DNA of 64,000 nt from Ignavibacteriales bacterium (GTDB taxonomy: Bacteria; Bacteroidota; Ignavibacteria; UBA10030). Shown piece by piece: positions 19,069 to 29,583 of the stretch. The position numbers and the translations under genes are program-made. The stretch's first letter is position 1. Each line of letters opens with the position of its first letter. The stretch is taken from the NCBI GenBank assembly GCA_026390575.1, contig JAPLFR010000015.1:295101-359100 (forward strand), given 5' to 3'. The notes under the pieces were generated by a model. It searched no databases. It saw only the letters and a program-made list of their open reading frames with translations, and had not been told where the DNA came from.

Positions 19069-21621
19069 ATGACTCGGGTTCATTCATTATTATTCTTTCT
19101 TATTCTTCTTGTTGTTGAACAGGCACACGCTCAAAAAGTGTCAGCCGATACAATGAAGATACAGACGTCTGTTCAAGACACTACAAAACGTAGTGCAAGC
19201 GCAGGCGTTGACACTGTTATAAATTATTCCGCGAAAGATTCTATTATTTATTCTCTCCGTACGCGTTATATGAATTTGTTCGGTAAGAGCGAGATGCAGT
19301 ACCAAACTACCGGTTTGAAGGCTGAACGTGTGAACGTGAATTGGGATAATGCTACTCTGATTGCACATGGTGTACCGGATACGGCGAAAGCCGATTCTGT
19401 CATTGGCAAGCCGATTATGCGCGATGGCGGTGAAGAGTACAAAGGCGATCAAGTGAAATATAATTTCCGCACGCGGAAAGGAAAGATTACTATTGGCAAC
19501 ACGCAGATGGATAATGGGTACTACGTCGGTGATCAGATTAAAAAAGTTGACCCCGACGTACTTTGTGTCGCAGACGGCATTTATACTACGTGCGATTTAA
19601 AAAATCCTCATTTTTATTTTGGCAGTCCAAAGATGAAAGTATTTGTGCGTGATAAAGTTGTGGCGGAGCCCATATATTTATATGTTGCTGATGTTCCCGT
19701 CTTTGCTTTACCATTCGGAGTTTTCCCGGCGCACGGCGGACGGTCGTCCGGTTTAATCGCCCCGGCATACGGCAACGACAATCGGTTTGGATGGTACCTA
19801 AGCCATTTAGGATATTATTGGGCTGCCAGCGATTATTGGGATCTGGCAACGATATTCGATCTCTACTCGCGGGGACGATGGCAAAATCAAACAAACATAC
19901 GCTATGCACTTCGGTACAAATTTGGCGGCAGTATCACAGCCCGGATCACAAGCTCTCCAGAGGGCGAACCCAGCGATCCAGGCTACAGCAAAACGCGCGA
20001 GTATTATGTCAATATTACACACGGCCAGCAAATTACTCCGTCATCAAATCTCAGTGTGAATTTCACTTTTATGGACGGAAACTTTTTCAAGAACAATAGC
20101 TTCAATCTCAGTGAAATTCTTCAGCAGAATATGTACTCGTATGCCGCCTATTCAAAGAGCTGGGAATCTTCTAACAGATGGTTATCGATCAACCTGTCGC
20201 GTGATCAAAACCTGGTTACTGATGAGACCGGCGAAGTTCTTCCCTCGATTGCTTTTACTCAAGGAACGGTCTTTCCATTTCGCAAGAAAACGAAAACACG
20301 CGGACTTTCAACGATGCCAGAAGCCGATTTGAGTTTTGTCGAGCTTTTAGGATTTAATTACAGTGCAAACTTTAACAATACTCTTCATAAAAGCCCATCA
20401 ACAATTTCAGCCAAGCTGGATACAACACAAGTGGGGCTCAGCTCCATGAACGATTTTACCAATACTCACACGCAAGCACTCTCCCAAAGTTTTTCGCTGA
20501 GTATATCTCCCAAGCTCGGCTATTTTACGGTGTCGCCTTCTTTCTCGATGAGTGATACGAGGACGTGGACGCAGACAACGACGCCGGCAATCGACACGGG
20601 CGACAGTCTGCGTGTCTATAACAGCACTCGGGATCGGATTATTAATGGAAACCTCAACACCGGTGTTAATGTGAGCACACGATTCTTTGGGATGTTCCAG
20701 CCGAATATGTTTGGTGTTACAGCGTTCCGCCAGACGGTGACGCCAACATTCGGTTTGTTTTATAATAAGCAAATCTACGGCGACAACATGCAGAAGTATT
20801 CGATGACCGGTTCCTTCGGTGTCGGAAACAACTTCGAGATGAAATATCAAAAGAACGACAGCGCGAAAACAGAAGATAAAATCCAATTATTAAATATTAG
20901 CGGAGGTGTGAGTTATAATTTTGCAGCGGACTCAATGAATTTCACCGATGTCAATATTAACTACCGAACAGATATTGGACAGTACCTCGGCATTAGTGGA
21001 AGTGCAAATTATAATCTCTATGCCTTTGATCCGTCAGCCAACAACGGACATGGCGCTCGCGTGAACAAGTTTCTTTTGAAAGAACAAGGCAGGTTCGGCG
21101 ACTTAACAGCCTTCTCGCTCAGCTTATCCACATCATTTAAGGGTGATAAGAAGCAGAAGCCAAGTGAGGCAGGTATTCCGGATAAAGTAAAGCAAGAACA
21201 GGCGGCGGCATCAGGCGAGGGATCAACACAGCCAAGTCAGAAAAAGATATACTATTCCATTTATGACAGGGAAGATGCCGATTTCAGCATTCCTTGGAAT
21301 GTCACACTCGGTTACAACTTTTCACAATCGCAGCCAGATCCGAATTACTATTCTCGCACTTCCCAACTGAGTGCAAGTCTTTCGTTTAATCTTACAGAGA
21401 AGTGGCAGATTTCTACGAGCGGCTGGTACAATTTTGTCGCGAAACAGCATTACTTTTCATCTGTCAGCGTCACACGAGATCTCCATTGCTGGACAATGTC
21501 TTTTTCATGGTTCCCGATGGGAACACTTGAAGGGTACAGATTTGAATTGAAAGTGAAAGCACCGCAGCTTCAGGATTTAAAAGTAACGAAACAAAACAGT
21601 AATCGCGGTACTTTTCAATGA
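19069..21621 (+). CDS. lptD: LptD-like LPS assembly outer-membrane protein
   Basis: 850 aa. After the signal peptide (ending VEQAHAQ) comes an OstA/LptA-like jellyroll region (about 50-210; segments such as MYLFGKSEMQYQ-type repeats and GDQVKYNFRTRKGKIT), then the LptD barrel signature PVFALPFGVFPAHGGRSSG with GLIAPAYGNDNRFGWYLSHLGYYWA. The remainder alternates as outer-membrane beta strands, ending in a short basic tail. The family inserts lipopolysaccharide into the outer leaflet with LptE. This form, common in Bacteroidota/Chlorobi, lacks an obvious disulfide pattern. Symbol is by family; no other lpt genes are adjacent. Confidence 0.82.
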   Translation: MTRVHSLLFFLILLVVEQAHAQKVSADTMKIQTSVQDTTKRSASAGVDTVINYSAKDSIIYSLRTRYMNLFGKSEMQYQTTGLKAERVNVNWDNATLIAHGVPDTAKADSVIGKPIMRDGGEEYKGDQVKYNFRTRKGKITIGNTQMDNGYYVGDQIKKVDPDVLCVADGIYTTCDLKNPHFYFGSPKMKVFVRDKVVAEPIYLYVADVPVFALPFGVFPAHGGRSSGLIAPAYGNDNRFGWYLSHLGYYWAASDYWDLATIFDLYSRGRWQNQTNIRYALRYKFGGSITARITSSPEGEPSDPGYSKTREYYVNITHGQQITPSSNLSVNFTFMDGNFFKNNSFNLSEILQQNMYSYAAYSKSWESSNRWLSINLSRDQNLVTDETGEVLPSIAFTQGTVFPFRKKTKTRGLSTMPEADLSFVELLGFNYSANFNNTLHKSPSTISAKLDTTQVGLSSMNDFTNTHTQALSQSFSLSISPKLGYFTVSPSFSMSDTRTWTQTTTPAIDTGDSLRVYNSTRDRIINGNLNTGVNVSTRFFGMFQPNMFGVTAFRQTVTPTFGLFYNKQIYGDNMQKYSMTGSFGVGNNFEMKYQKNDSAKTEDKIQLLNISGGVSYNFAADSMNFTDVNINYRTDIGQYLGISGSANYNLYAFDPSANNGHGARVNKFLLKEQGRFGDLTAFSLSLSTSFKGDKKQKPSEAGIPDKVKQEQAAASGEGSTQPSQKKIYYSIYDREDADFSIPWNVTLGYNFSQSQPDPNYYSRTSQLSASLSFNLTEKWQISTSGWYNFVAKQHYFSSVSVTRDLHCWTMSFSWFPMGTLEGYRFELKVKAPQLQDLKVTKQNSNRGTFQ

Positions 21622-21707
21622 TATAAAGATTCATTGTGTTAGCGGAACGGGGATCCCCGCATCGTAAAAAAATAATCTTAAGAAAATTATTTCTTGCAAT
21701 AAACAAC

Positions 21708-21740
21708 ATGCCCGTTAGAGAATATCCTGCGGGCATTTGT
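21708..21740. terminator. Bidirectional terminator between lptD and clpX
   Basis: Inverted repeat ATGCCCG (21708-21714) / CGGGCAT (21730-21736) with T-rich sequence on the right and A-rich (T-rich on the other strand) on the left, between two convergent genes. A separate perfect palindrome CGGGGATCCCCG lies at 21648-21659 and may add to the end of the lptD transcript. Confidence 0.65.
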
Positions 21741-21786
21741 TTGACTCACTGATAACGTACTGGAAGATTTCGAGAGCCTATTATTG

Positions 21787-23046
21787 TTATGCAGATTTCC
21801 GCTCTTCGTATAAATATACCGGATCCTTCGCTTTGACGATTGTATCTTTGGTGATGATGCACTTTGAGACATTTTCTCGAGAGGGTAAGTGATACATGAC
21901 ATCGAGCATCACCGATTCGATGATGGAACGAAGAGCGCGAGCGCCTGTACCGCGTTCCATCGCTTTATCGACCACGGACTTGAGAGCATTTTCTTCTATT
22001 TCTAACTCTACACCTTCCAGCGCAAAAAGTTTTTGGTACTGCTTCACAATGGCGTTACGCGGTTGAGTAAGAATATTGAGAAGCGCCGCCTCGTCAAGCG
22101 GATCAAGTGTAGCGGTGATAGGTAAGCGGCCTACAAATTCTGGAATAAGTCCGTACTTGAGCAAATCGCCCGGTTCTACCTGTTGCAGTAATTTTTCCCG
22201 CGACCTGCTTTTTTTACCTTTCAAATCGGCACCAAACCCGACAGGATTTTGACTGATGCGATGCTCGATAATTTTTTCTAATCCGTCAAACGCACCGCCG
22301 CAAATAAAAAGAATATTTTTTGTATTGATGTTGATAAGACTCTGTTCGGGATGCTTGCGTCCGCCTTTCGGTGGAACGCCCGCAATGGTGCCTTCAAGAA
22401 TCTTCAGCAGCGCTTGCTGTACGCCTTCGCCGGAGACATCGCGCGTGATAGACGCGCTGTCGCCTTTGCGTGCAATCTTATCTATCTCGTCGATATAAAC
22501 GATGCCGCGTTCGGCTTTCTCAACATTGTAATCAGAGTTCTGCAGGAGGTAGACAAGAATCGTTTCAACATCATCCCCTACATAGCCGGCTTCCGTCAGT
22601 GTTGTCGCATCCGCGATGGCGAATGGTACATCAAGAATACGGGCAAGTGTTTGTGCCAGCAGAGTCTTGCCGGTTCCGGTCGGGCCTACAAGCAAAATGT
22701 TGCTCTTCTCGATTTCCACTTCATCAAGATTTGCCATCTGATCGCTGGCGTCGATTCGTTTGTAATGATTGTACACGGCAACTGCAAGCGTGCGCTTGGC
22801 TAAATCCTGACCTACCACAAATTCGTCGAGTGCCTTCTTGATATCAACAGGTGTCAGCGAACGACGGAAGCCAAACCGCCGAGCATTAATTGCCGCCATA
22901 TTATTTTTGATGATATCAACGGAACTGGCAACACAGAGATCGCAGATGTAGACATCCGGTCCCGCGATGATGCTGTTGACCTCTTCTGGAGTGCGTCCGC
23001 AAAAGGAACACGCTATTTTTTCGCCCTGCCTAGGTTTTTGTGCCAT
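21787..23046 (-). CDS. clpX: ATP-dependent Clp protease ATP-binding subunit ClpX
   Basis: 419 aa, full length for ClpX. The N-terminal zinc-binding domain has Cys13, Cys16, Cys35 and Cys38 (CSFC and CDLC). The AAA+ core shows Walker A GPTGTGKT at 121-128, Walker [12 protein letters not shown] and [10 protein letters not shown] (the IGF-loop region follows as GFGADLKGK). The C-terminal ClpB-D2-like lid includes [13 protein letters not shown]. ClpX unfolds tagged substrates and feeds them to ClpP, encoded immediately upstream in the same direction. Located in the tig-clpP-clpX order standard for many bacteria. Confidence 0.97.
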   Translation of the reverse strand: MAQKPRQGEKIACSFCGRTPEEVNSIIAGPDVYICDLCVASSVDIIKNNMAAINARRFGFRRSLTPVDIKKALDEFVVGQDLAKRTLAVAVYNHYKRIDASDQMANLDEVEIEKSNILLVGPTGTGKTLLAQTLARILDVPFAIADATTLTEAGYVGDDVETILVYLLQNSDYNVEKAERGIVYIDEIDKIARKGDSASITRDVSGEGVQQALLKILEGTIAGVPPKGGRKHPEQSLININTKNILFICGGAFDGLEKIIEHRISQNPVGFGADLKGKKSRSREKLLQQVEPGDLLKYGLIPEFVGRLPITATLDPLDEAALLNILTQPRNAIVKQYQKLFALEGVELEIEENALKSVVDKAMERGTGARALRSIIESVMLDVMYHLPSRENVSKCIITKDTIVKAKDPVYLYEERKSA

Positions 23047-23087
23047 ATAATTTTCGGCTTCGTACCACTGCCGTATTAGGTGAACGA

Positions 23088-23714
23088 TTATTTCTCTTTC
23101 TTTATTTCAGCCGTCCGCTTCACAAGGATATTGTCGATTATTCCGTATTCTTTCGCTTCACTGGCGGCTAAGTAATAGTCACGATCTGTATCTTTTTCAA
23201 TATCAGCCAATGGACGTTCTGTATGTACGGCAAGAATTTCATTTATACGCTTTTTCGTTTTAAGAATTTCCTCTGCCTGAATGCTGATATCCGATGCAGT
23301 ACCTTGCACGCCTCCCCACGGTTGATGAATCATCACCCGTGCGTTGGGCAGCGCCGTACGTTTTCCTTTCATTCCGCCTGCCAACAGCACAGCCGCCATA
23401 CTTGCCGCCATGCCGATACAAATTGTGGAAACATCTGGTCGAATATACTGCATCGTATCATAAATGGCAAGTCCGGCGGACACACTCCCGCCAGGACTGT
23501 TGATGTACAGATGGATATCCTTATCCGGATCATCCGATTCAAGAAATAACAGTTGGGCAATTGTCAAACTGGCAACTGTGTCATCGATGGGAGTACCGAG
23601 AAATACAATGCGTTCTTTTAAGAGCCGCGAAAAAATGTCGAACGACCGCTCACCGCGGCCGGTTTGTTCCACGACAATTGGAACGAGTTGATTATAAATT
23701 TCCGGATAGTTCAT
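23088..23714 (-). CDS. clpP: ATP-dependent Clp protease proteolytic subunit ClpP
   Basis: 208 aa, the normal ClpP length. The serine protease triad is Ser105 ([11 protein letters not shown]), His130 (VMIHQPWGG) and Asp179 (DTDRDYY, by alignment in my head with E. coli ClpP). The gene lies between tig and clpX on the minus strand with spacers of 23 and 41 bases, so it is probably co-transcribed with them. It forms the tetradecameric proteolytic chamber that works with ClpX. Confidence 0.97.
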   Translation of the reverse strand: MNYPEIYNQLVPIVVEQTGRGERSFDIFSRLLKERIVFLGTPIDDTVASLTIAQLLFLESDDPDKDIHLYINSPGGSVSAGLAIYDTMQYIRPDVSTICIGMAASMAAVLLAGGMKGKRTALPNARVMIHQPWGGVQGTASDISIQAEEILKTKKRINEILAVHTERPLADIEKDTDRDYYLAASEAKEYGIIDNILVKRTAEIKKEK

Positions 23715-23737
23715 AATGAATTCTTCCTTCTGCTTGC

Positions 23738-25003
23738 TTATACTTTTTCTGGAACTTCCTTGATCTTCGCGGACTCCACAAGAAGTTTTAATAATTTATC
23801 GCCGATCAACCGGTCTTTGATTTGCTCGGAAGATTTGTAATAGTTGATAAGGCGATCTTTTGGAATTTTAATTTTGGCCGATTCCTCTTCTGCCAGCTTT
23901 TCTAAATCTTCATCTGAAACAGCAACGTTCTCTGTCTTGATTAATTCTTCACGCAAGAGAGCCCATTTTGCTTGATAGATTGCGTATGCGCGGTTCTCTT
24001 CTTTAAACTTATCTTCGTTAAATTCGGATGGCAGGCGTTTATCCGGATATTCATTCTTGACTTCTTCCAACAATCCTTCCAACACGCTACGAATGAGCGA
24101 TTCCGGCACCTGGAACTCATGACGACGGATGATTTCCGCTGTCAGCGAATTGATGACTTGCCGCTCGCTTTTTTCTTTCCAGTAAGTGATAATCTCTTCT
24201 CTGATATTCGTGCGCAATGTCTCGACTGTCGTGAATTTGTTTTTCGTGACTTTGGCGACAAAAGCATCGTCTAAAGTCGGTAACGTTACCTTTTCTATTT
24301 TCTTGACGATGATTTGCGTGTTGACGGTATGTGTATGTTCATCATGTTTGTGCTCAAACTGCACAGAGTACTCGCCGTTTTTCTTGGCGTCTTTTAATGC
24401 ATCCTTAAACGGTTGTTCAAGCTGGTCGTCGGCGAGATAAAAACGAATATTTTCACTCTTCATACCAATCAGCGGTGCTCCCGTTTCATCCAAGTCCTGC
24501 AAAGTAACTGTGACGATGTGTTCTGGAGAAGCGACGGCTTCTACTTCTTCCAGTGTTGCATTGGCTCGCTGGAGGCGGACGAGTTCTTTTCCCACTTCAT
24601 CCTTTGTGATCGTGTGAACGATCTTTTCTACTTCAATGCCCTTGTAATCTTTGATCGTAATCTGAGGCCGGACGTCGAATTGGATTTTACATCGAAAGCT
24701 TTCACCATGTTTGTAATCCATATCAACAAGGATGGGTTCGCCGATTGGTTTTAACTCTTTCTCTTTCACAGCCTGCCGATAAAATTCCGTTGCAATTTCA
24801 TGAAGAGAATCATTCTCTATGAGATCACCGTACAATTTCTTGACTATATCAATCGGCGCTTTGCCTTTTCGGAATCCGCGAATTTCAATCTTCTTGCGAT
24901 ATTCCAAATATGCTTTGTTGAAATGAGGTGCGAGGTCTTCCGGTGTAGCTGTAATTTCCGCCGCACGCAAGACATCTGACAACGACTCAACAGTAACTTC
25001 CAC
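23738..25003 (-). CDS. tig: Trigger factor (ribosome-associated chaperone)
   Basis: 421 aa, close to the usual 430. The N-terminal ribosome-binding domain carries the signature region [16 protein letters not shown] (the GFRKGKAP loop). A central FKBP-like domain and a helical C-terminal chaperone domain follow. In this copy the FKBP part is weakly conserved, as is common in Bacteroidota. It heads the tig-clpP-clpX block, directly downstream of a tRNA-Leu gene on the same strand. Confidence 0.93.
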   Translation of the reverse strand: MEVTVESLSDVLRAAEITATPEDLAPHFNKAYLEYRKKIEIRGFRKGKAPIDIVKKLYGDLIENDSLHEIATEFYRQAVKEKELKPIGEPILVDMDYKHGESFRCKIQFDVRPQITIKDYKGIEVEKIVHTITKDEVGKELVRLQRANATLEEVEAVASPEHIVTVTLQDLDETGAPLIGMKSENIRFYLADDQLEQPFKDALKDAKKNGEYSVQFEHKHDEHTHTVNTQIIVKKIEKVTLPTLDDAFVAKVTKNKFTTVETLRTNIREEIITYWKEKSERQVINSLTAEIIRRHEFQVPESLIRSVLEGLLEEVKNEYPDKRLPSEFNEDKFKEENRAYAIYQAKWALLREELIKTENVAVSDEDLEKLAEEESAKIKIPKDRLINYYKSSEQIKDRLIGDKLLKLLVESAKIKEVPEKV

Positions 25004-25036
25004 GTCCGACTTCCTTTACATACTGATATGAATCCG

Positions 25037-25118
25037 TAGGCACGGAGGGACTTGAACCCACACGGATTGCTCCACTAGCTCCTAAGGCTAGCGCGTCTGC
25101 CAGTTTCGCCACGTGCCC
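25037..25118 (-). tRNA. tRNA-Leu (anticodon UAG)
   Basis: 82-nt class II tRNA. The acceptor stem GGGCACG pairs with CGTGCCT (one terminal G-U), the D-arm has TGGCGAAACTGGCAGACGC, and the anticodon stem CTAGC/GCTAG encloses loop CTTAGGA with anticodon TAG (complement at 25082-25084). A long variable arm GGA-GCAA-TCC and the T loop TTCAAGT follow. The T stem GTGGG/CCCTC contains one U-U mismatch. The 3' CCA is not encoded. It reads codon CUA and possibly other CUN codons. Confidence 0.95.
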
Positions 25119-25206
25119 GTTGCGAAAAATGCCCAATACGCTGGACGTTCTTCAAAACGCTTGAAATTGGGCGTTTATAAATATAAGAACCGATTGAGTG
25201 AAAAGC

Positions 25207-25235
25207 AAAAAGGGATTCATTATGAATCCCTTTTT
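25207..25235 (-). terminator. Strong terminator hairpin
   Basis: Perfect inverted repeat AAAAAGGGATTCA / TGAATCCCTTTTT (13 pairs, 3-base loop) that ends in T runs on both strands. It lies 25 bases after the TPR protein gene on the minus strand and upstream of the tRNA, so it should stop that transcript. Confidence 0.85.
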
Positions 25236-25259
25236 GTATCACACCTCCAAAATTAAGAA

Positions 25260-27173
25260 CTACTTGCCGGTTCGCTGAAGGTCATTGAGTTTTGTGAGGA
25301 AATCGACCGCCTCTTGTTTCGTGGGATCGAGACCAATAGCGTTGTTAAAATACTCACGCGCCTTCTGGTAATTTTTCACATCTTGGTGCGCTTTACCCAG
25401 TAAAATATTGGTTTTATAACTCTTCGGATTCAGTGCAAGCGCATGTTCAAAACTTTGAATAGCACGTGCTGGATCAGCGTCACCGAGATAAGCAATGCCA
25501 AGGTCAAAATTGATTTCCCAATAATCATTTCCTTTTGCGATTGCTGTTGTCAGAAAACTTATAATTTCTTTGAAGTTGCTTTGCCTCATGTAAAGATTAT
25601 AACTCTCGCGATAGGCGCTCAAGTAGAGTGTATCAATCTGATATGCTCGTTGGTAAGAATAAATGGCGCGAATTGGCTCACCGGTGCGAGTGTAGTACTT
25701 CCCAACAGTGAAATGCCCATAGGCAAAGTTAGGTGCGATGAGTGTGACTTGTCGGTATTTATCCAGGGCATTCTGAAGATCTTTTGCTCTTTCAAATTGC
25801 GCCGCTTCGTCGAGCATTTTCATCACCTCTTGGGAAATGTTCTGTTCGCGGTTGGCAATAACCACCCGCATCATATCAAATCGGCTATTGATCTCCGGTT
25901 CAAAGCATATACGGAAGATGCGGAAAATTTCTTCCTTCGCGCTGGTGAAATTGCCGTAGTAATAATCATTCACCGCCTTCAGCATGGAATAGTAGGGCAA
26001 TGAAAAAGAAACTGTGTCTTTTTTCAAATTCGGAAGAAAATCAATCTGGAAGATAGGAAGATGTGTCTGGTATCGTTCATTACAAATTCGTATGAATGTT
26101 TCATATGATTCTGTGATATTATATTTCGCCAGCCGTGCCTGAAGATCCTCTGGAATTTTTACTTTCAAATCTGTAGCAACAGTGTCGGCAAAGTTGAGCG
26201 ATGAAAATGCTGATGCCAACGCTTCGATCATTGCAGCGTACAGGTAGCCGTTTTTACTCGTCGACGATCCTTCGATAATCCATCGCACGTTTTGATCGTC
26301 CAGCACACGTTGAAGTGAATCGCGAATTTCCGCGATTCGAGAAATTGCATTTCGGCATTGATCTAAAATTGGCGCCACCGTTGGATCGAGTGAACCAATA
26401 TTCCACTCTGTCCGCGGTAAAGAATCGAGAAGGAATTTGAATGAGGGCTTGAAACCATCGACCTGCGCAATCCGTGACTTCAAATCCAATTGTGCATTTG
26501 TGGCAACTGAATTAAACGACGTCGAGGTCTCGGTGCAGAGTCCATCGAAACATTTCGTACGCTTATTTTTTGATTCATCATATTGAGGAAAGATCTGCAG
26601 ATTGTTGTTGCTTAAAATTTGTTCAAAGATTCCAATCGCCGGTTTGTATTGTTTTGCTGATGCGGCAGCCTCAGCCTGCATAGAGAGATTCGTTATCAGT
26701 GTATAGCCGGGCCAAAGCTCGGTCGGAACTTTAAATTCTGCTTGACTCATCGCTTCATCAACAGGACATTGAAAAAGAAAGAGCTGATTCAGTTTTACTG
26801 TCTTTGGAAATCCGATAAGGATTGAAATTTTATCTCCTGTGATTAACTCTCCCTTCCATGCAATAAGTATTTTATTCTCGTTCTGATAAATGTTCACCTT
26901 GGCAAGTTGATCTTTTACAAAATCCTGATCGAGTTGCCAATCTTCTACGGGCGTTACTAGAAAGTAGAAATACTGTCCGCTGTTCACGTTGTCACTGGTG
27001 AGAGGCTGCTGCCGGCTCTCGTTTGATAAATCTATCCTTACGGTGCGTGGTCCGCCCATCCCCAAGAAACCGGACTTTTCTTTTATCTTCAATTGAACAG
27101 ATGGAACTTGTGCATTGAGAAGTGCTGCAATACAAAAGAGACCAGTGAGCAAGTAGAAGAACCTGGTATTCAT
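25260..27173 (-). CDS. Exported TPR-repeat protein
   Basis: About 637 aa from ATG 27173, chosen because it starts a good signal peptide (FFYLLTGLFCIAALLNAQ); an in-frame start at 27263 would add 30 residues without signal character. The middle is an unrecognised domain rich in helices. The last ~170 residues contain tetratricopeptide repeats, for example NFAYGHFTVGKYYTRTGEPI, NDYWEINFDLGIAYLGDADPARA and SYKTNILLGKAHQDVKNYQKA. It is probably periplasmic or surface-associated and protein-binding. Function unknown; no functional neighbour. Confidence 0.8.
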   Translation of the reverse strand: MNTRFFYLLTGLFCIAALLNAQVPSVQLKIKEKSGFLGMGGPRTVRIDLSNESRQQPLTSDNVNSGQYFYFLVTPVEDWQLDQDFVKDQLAKVNIYQNENKILIAWKGELITGDKISILIGFPKTVKLNQLFLFQCPVDEAMSQAEFKVPTELWPGYTLITNLSMQAEAAASAKQYKPAIGIFEQILSNNNLQIFPQYDESKNKRTKCFDGLCTETSTSFNSVATNAQLDLKSRIAQVDGFKPSFKFLLDSLPRTEWNIGSLDPTVAPILDQCRNAISRIAEIRDSLQRVLDDQNVRWIIEGSSTSKNGYLYAAMIEALASAFSSLNFADTVATDLKVKIPEDLQARLAKYNITESYETFIRICNERYQTHLPIFQIDFLPNLKKDTVSFSLPYYSMLKAVNDYYYGNFTSAKEEIFRIFRICFEPEINSRFDMMRVVIANREQNISQEVMKMLDEAAQFERAKDLQNALDKYRQVTLIAPNFAYGHFTVGKYYTRTGEPIRAIYSYQRAYQIDTLYLSAYRESYNLYMRQSNFKEIISFLTTAIAKGNDYWEINFDLGIAYLGDADPARAIQSFEHALALNPKSYKTNILLGKAHQDVKNYQKAREYFNNAIGLDPTKQEAVDFLTKLNDLQRTGK

Positions 27174-27332
27174 TTGAAACCTCGGGCAGTCTAAGTGAAT
27201 AGAAAAATCTAAACTCTTACGAAAAGAATATAGAAAAACAGAACTGTAGATGCAACGATTCAAATGGTTAACTCCTTGAATTCCTCCACATTTTTAGGTA
27301 CATATAAAATACGTGGAGAAAACGATTTATGC

Positions 27333-27356
27333 CCGTCCCGCCTTGTTGCGGGACGG
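27333..27356. other. GC-rich perfect hairpin
   Basis: CCGTCCCGC (27333-27341) / GCGGGACGG (27348-27356) with a CTTGTT loop, located between divergent genes and just before the ribosome-binding region of the next gene. It lacks a T tract, so it is not an obvious terminator. Similar CCCG/CGGG hairpins occur at 30086 and 39508. Confidence 0.6.
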
Positions 27357-27379
27357 ATTGTATTTGAAAGGGCGCTTCA

Positions 27380-28054
27380 TTGGATTCTCTCTACATATTA
27401 CCGATTCTTTTATTTTCCATCGTTGTGCACGAGGTAGCACACGGCTGGATGGCACTGCATCTTGGTGATTCTACTGCGCGTGATTCCGGTAGATTGACGC
27501 TCAATCCAATTCCCCACATTGACCCGATTGGTTCCATCGCTATTCCGCTCCTTTCATATCTCGCTGCTGGTTCTGTCTTTATTGCGTGGGCAAAACCGGT
27601 ACCGATCAATCCGGCAAACTTCCGCAATTTTCGCCGCGATGACATCTTGGTATCTACTATTGGGCCGTTTTCCAACTTGCTCGTGGCGTTTTGTTGCGCA
27701 GTATTATACATCCTTTCGGAACGCTTTTTCGGCCCGTTAGAACTGATTGAAAATAGTTTTCAACGTGAAATTGCATCGTTTTTGATTCATATGTTTGCGG
27801 CTGGAATTACATTAAATATTTTTCTGGCGGTTTTTAATTTAATTCCAGTGCCGCCGCTTGACGGTTCGCATGTTTTGTCAGCGATACTGCCGGCTGAAAT
27901 AGGCGAACGGTATCGGCAAATAGGATTCTTCGGAATACTTCTTGTTATTATGTTGATGCGGTTAGATCCGTTTCGGAATTTTATTCTCACGGTCGTCATG
28001 ACAGTGCGTATTCCGTATGAAATTTTTATCAACAAATTTTTATTCACAATTTAA
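27380..28054 (+). CDS. Site-2 protease family (M50) zinc metalloprotease
   Basis: 224 aa membrane protein starting at TTG 27380. The zinc motif HExxH is HEVAH at residues 17-21 in the first helix, and the third-ligand motif is NLIPVPPLDGSHVL (NPxDG type) near residue 155. About five to six membrane segments are visible. This compact form, without a PDZ domain, is the widespread S2P/M50 homologue group of unknown substrate. It cleaves peptide bonds within or next to the membrane in characterised relatives. It is followed 42 bases later by lysA, with no evident functional link. Confidence 0.87.
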   Translation: MDSLYILPILLFSIVVHEVAHGWMALHLGDSTARDSGRLTLNPIPHIDPIGSIAIPLLSYLAAGSVFIAWAKPVPINPANFRNFRRDDILVSTIGPFSNLLVAFCCAVLYILSERFFGPLELIENSFQREIASFLIHMFAAGITLNIFLAVFNLIPVPPLDGSHVLSAILPAEIGERYRQIGFFGILLVIMLMRLDPFRNFILTVVMTVRIPYEIFINKFLFTI

Positions 28055-28096
28055 GTTGTTGACACTCGATGATCCAGTGAAGATTGAACTTGACAC

Positions 28097-29365
28097 ATGA
28101 AGTACATCGCCTATAAAGAAAATATCCTCTATTGTGAAGATATTCCGTTGAGTGAATTGGCAGAAGAGTACGGCACGCCGCTGTATGTGTACAGTAAGAA
28201 CCAACTTATAGAAAAATATCGTTCTCTCAAGAGCGCGATGGGGGACATCAGCCACCACGTGTGCTATGCACTGAAGGCAAACGCCAACCATCATATTTTA
28301 CAATTACTTGTCAAGGAAGGTGCCGGGGCGGATGTAGTCTCTGCGGGTGAGTTGTATCTGGCGTTAAAAGCCGGATTTTCTCCAGACAAGATTGTTTTTG
28401 CAGGTGTTGGGAAGCGAGAAGATGAAATCGAATTTGCGTTACAACAGAATATATTTTCTTTCAATGTTGAGTCGGTGTCTGAACTGCACACCATTTCACG
28501 TGTAGCGCTTCGGATGGGAAAGAAAGCCCGCATCTCATTGCGCATTAATCCAGATATTGACGCACAAAGTCATCCGTATATCACGACAGGTTTGCAATCG
28601 TCGAAGTTCGGCATTGAAGCATCAAAGGCGATAGAAGTGTACACGTATGCCGCAACGTTGTCATCCTTGGAATTGGTCGGCATTCACACGCATATCGGTT
28701 CACAAATCACGAAAGTGGAACCGTTTGTCGCAACAGCAAACTATATTGTCGGGTTGATCGGGAAACTGCGTGAGACTGGTATCAACCTTACGCACATTGA
28801 TTTCGGCGGCGGTTTTGGCGTTCAATACATCAATGCCGTTTCACATGAGGCGCTCCCACAAGAGGAAACATCGAACAACAATGTGCCAACCCCGGCGGAA
28901 TTTCTTGTGGCAGTGCTGCCCATTCTGCAAACAACGGGCTGTTCTCTCTGGATTGAACCAGGCCGTTCAATTATTGCTGATGCCGGCGTTTTGATCACGC
29001 GCATCATTTCCATTAAAGAAAATACGAATAAGAAATTTGTTATTGTTGATGGCGGCATGAATGATTTACTGAGACCCAGCCTCTATCAAGCGTACCATCA
29101 AATTGTTCCTCTGTCCATCAATACATACGAAACCGAAAAGGTGGACGTTGTAGGTCCGATCTGTGAAAGCACCGATTTTTTTGCCCGGGATCGATTGCTC
29201 GCGAAAAGCAATGCCGAGGATTATCTTGCGGTACTTACCACTGGCGCATATGGTTTTACGTTAAGCTCTAATTACAATGGCCGGCTGCGTCCGGCAGAAA
29301 TTCTTGTGAATGGAGACCGTGTTCGCGTCATCCGTCCTCGGCAGTTGATGGGAGAGTTGGAATAA
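28097..29365 (+). CDS. lysA: Diaminopimelate decarboxylase
   Basis: 422 aa, normal length. The pyridoxal-phosphate lysine is Lys60 in CYALKANAN. Further family motifs are SSKFGIEAS, GIHTHIGSQI, DFGGGFGVQY, EPGRSIIADAG and GPICESTDFFA. It removes CO2 from meso-diaminopimelate to make lysine, the last step of the DAP pathway. The fold is alanine-racemase-like barrel followed by a beta domain. No other lysine genes are adjacent. Confidence 0.96.
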   Translation: MKYIAYKENILYCEDIPLSELAEEYGTPLYVYSKNQLIEKYRSLKSAMGDISHHVCYALKANANHHILQLLVKEGAGADVVSAGELYLALKAGFSPDKIVFAGVGKREDEIEFALQQNIFSFNVESVSELHTISRVALRMGKKARISLRINPDIDAQSHPYITTGLQSSKFGIEASKAIEVYTYAATLSSLELVGIHTHIGSQITKVEPFVATANYIVGLIGKLRETGINLTHIDFGGGFGVQYINAVSHEALPQEETSNNNVPTPAEFLVAVLPILQTTGCSLWIEPGRSIIADAGVLITRIISIKENTNKKFVIVDGGMNDLLRPSLYQAYHQIVPLSINTYETEKVDVVGPICESTDFFARDRLLAKSNAEDYLAVLTTGAYGFTLSSNYNGRLRPAEILVNGDRVRVIRPRQLMGELE

Positions 29366-29402
29366 TCGTTATTGTAACACGAGAATTATTCCGTTTGTTT
29401 TT
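29359..29402 (+). terminator. Terminator after lysA
   Basis: GGAATAAT (29359-29366, overlapping the stop codon) pairs with ATTATTCC (29385-29392), followed by GTTTGTTTTT. The loop is long (18 bases), so confidence is moderate. Confidence 0.55.
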
Positions 29403-29583
29403 AGCGATACGTGTTTCCGCCCGTGAGTCCAAAAACGAGAAAGCATAACCTGCAGAAATTAAATTCTATGCTGTTGAAGTAGTTACTATCATTATCGTTC
29501 TTCATGCCAGCAACTGTGACACACAAAACTGCTCATTCTGTTTTGAGTTGTTCATAACTCTTTCTTACTTTGTTTATACGATC

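Noticed and set aside
21648-21659. Palindrome CGGGGATCCCCG after lptD
   Set aside because: As a single short palindrome followed by A rather than T it is not a clear terminator; mentioned only alongside the better hairpin at 21708.
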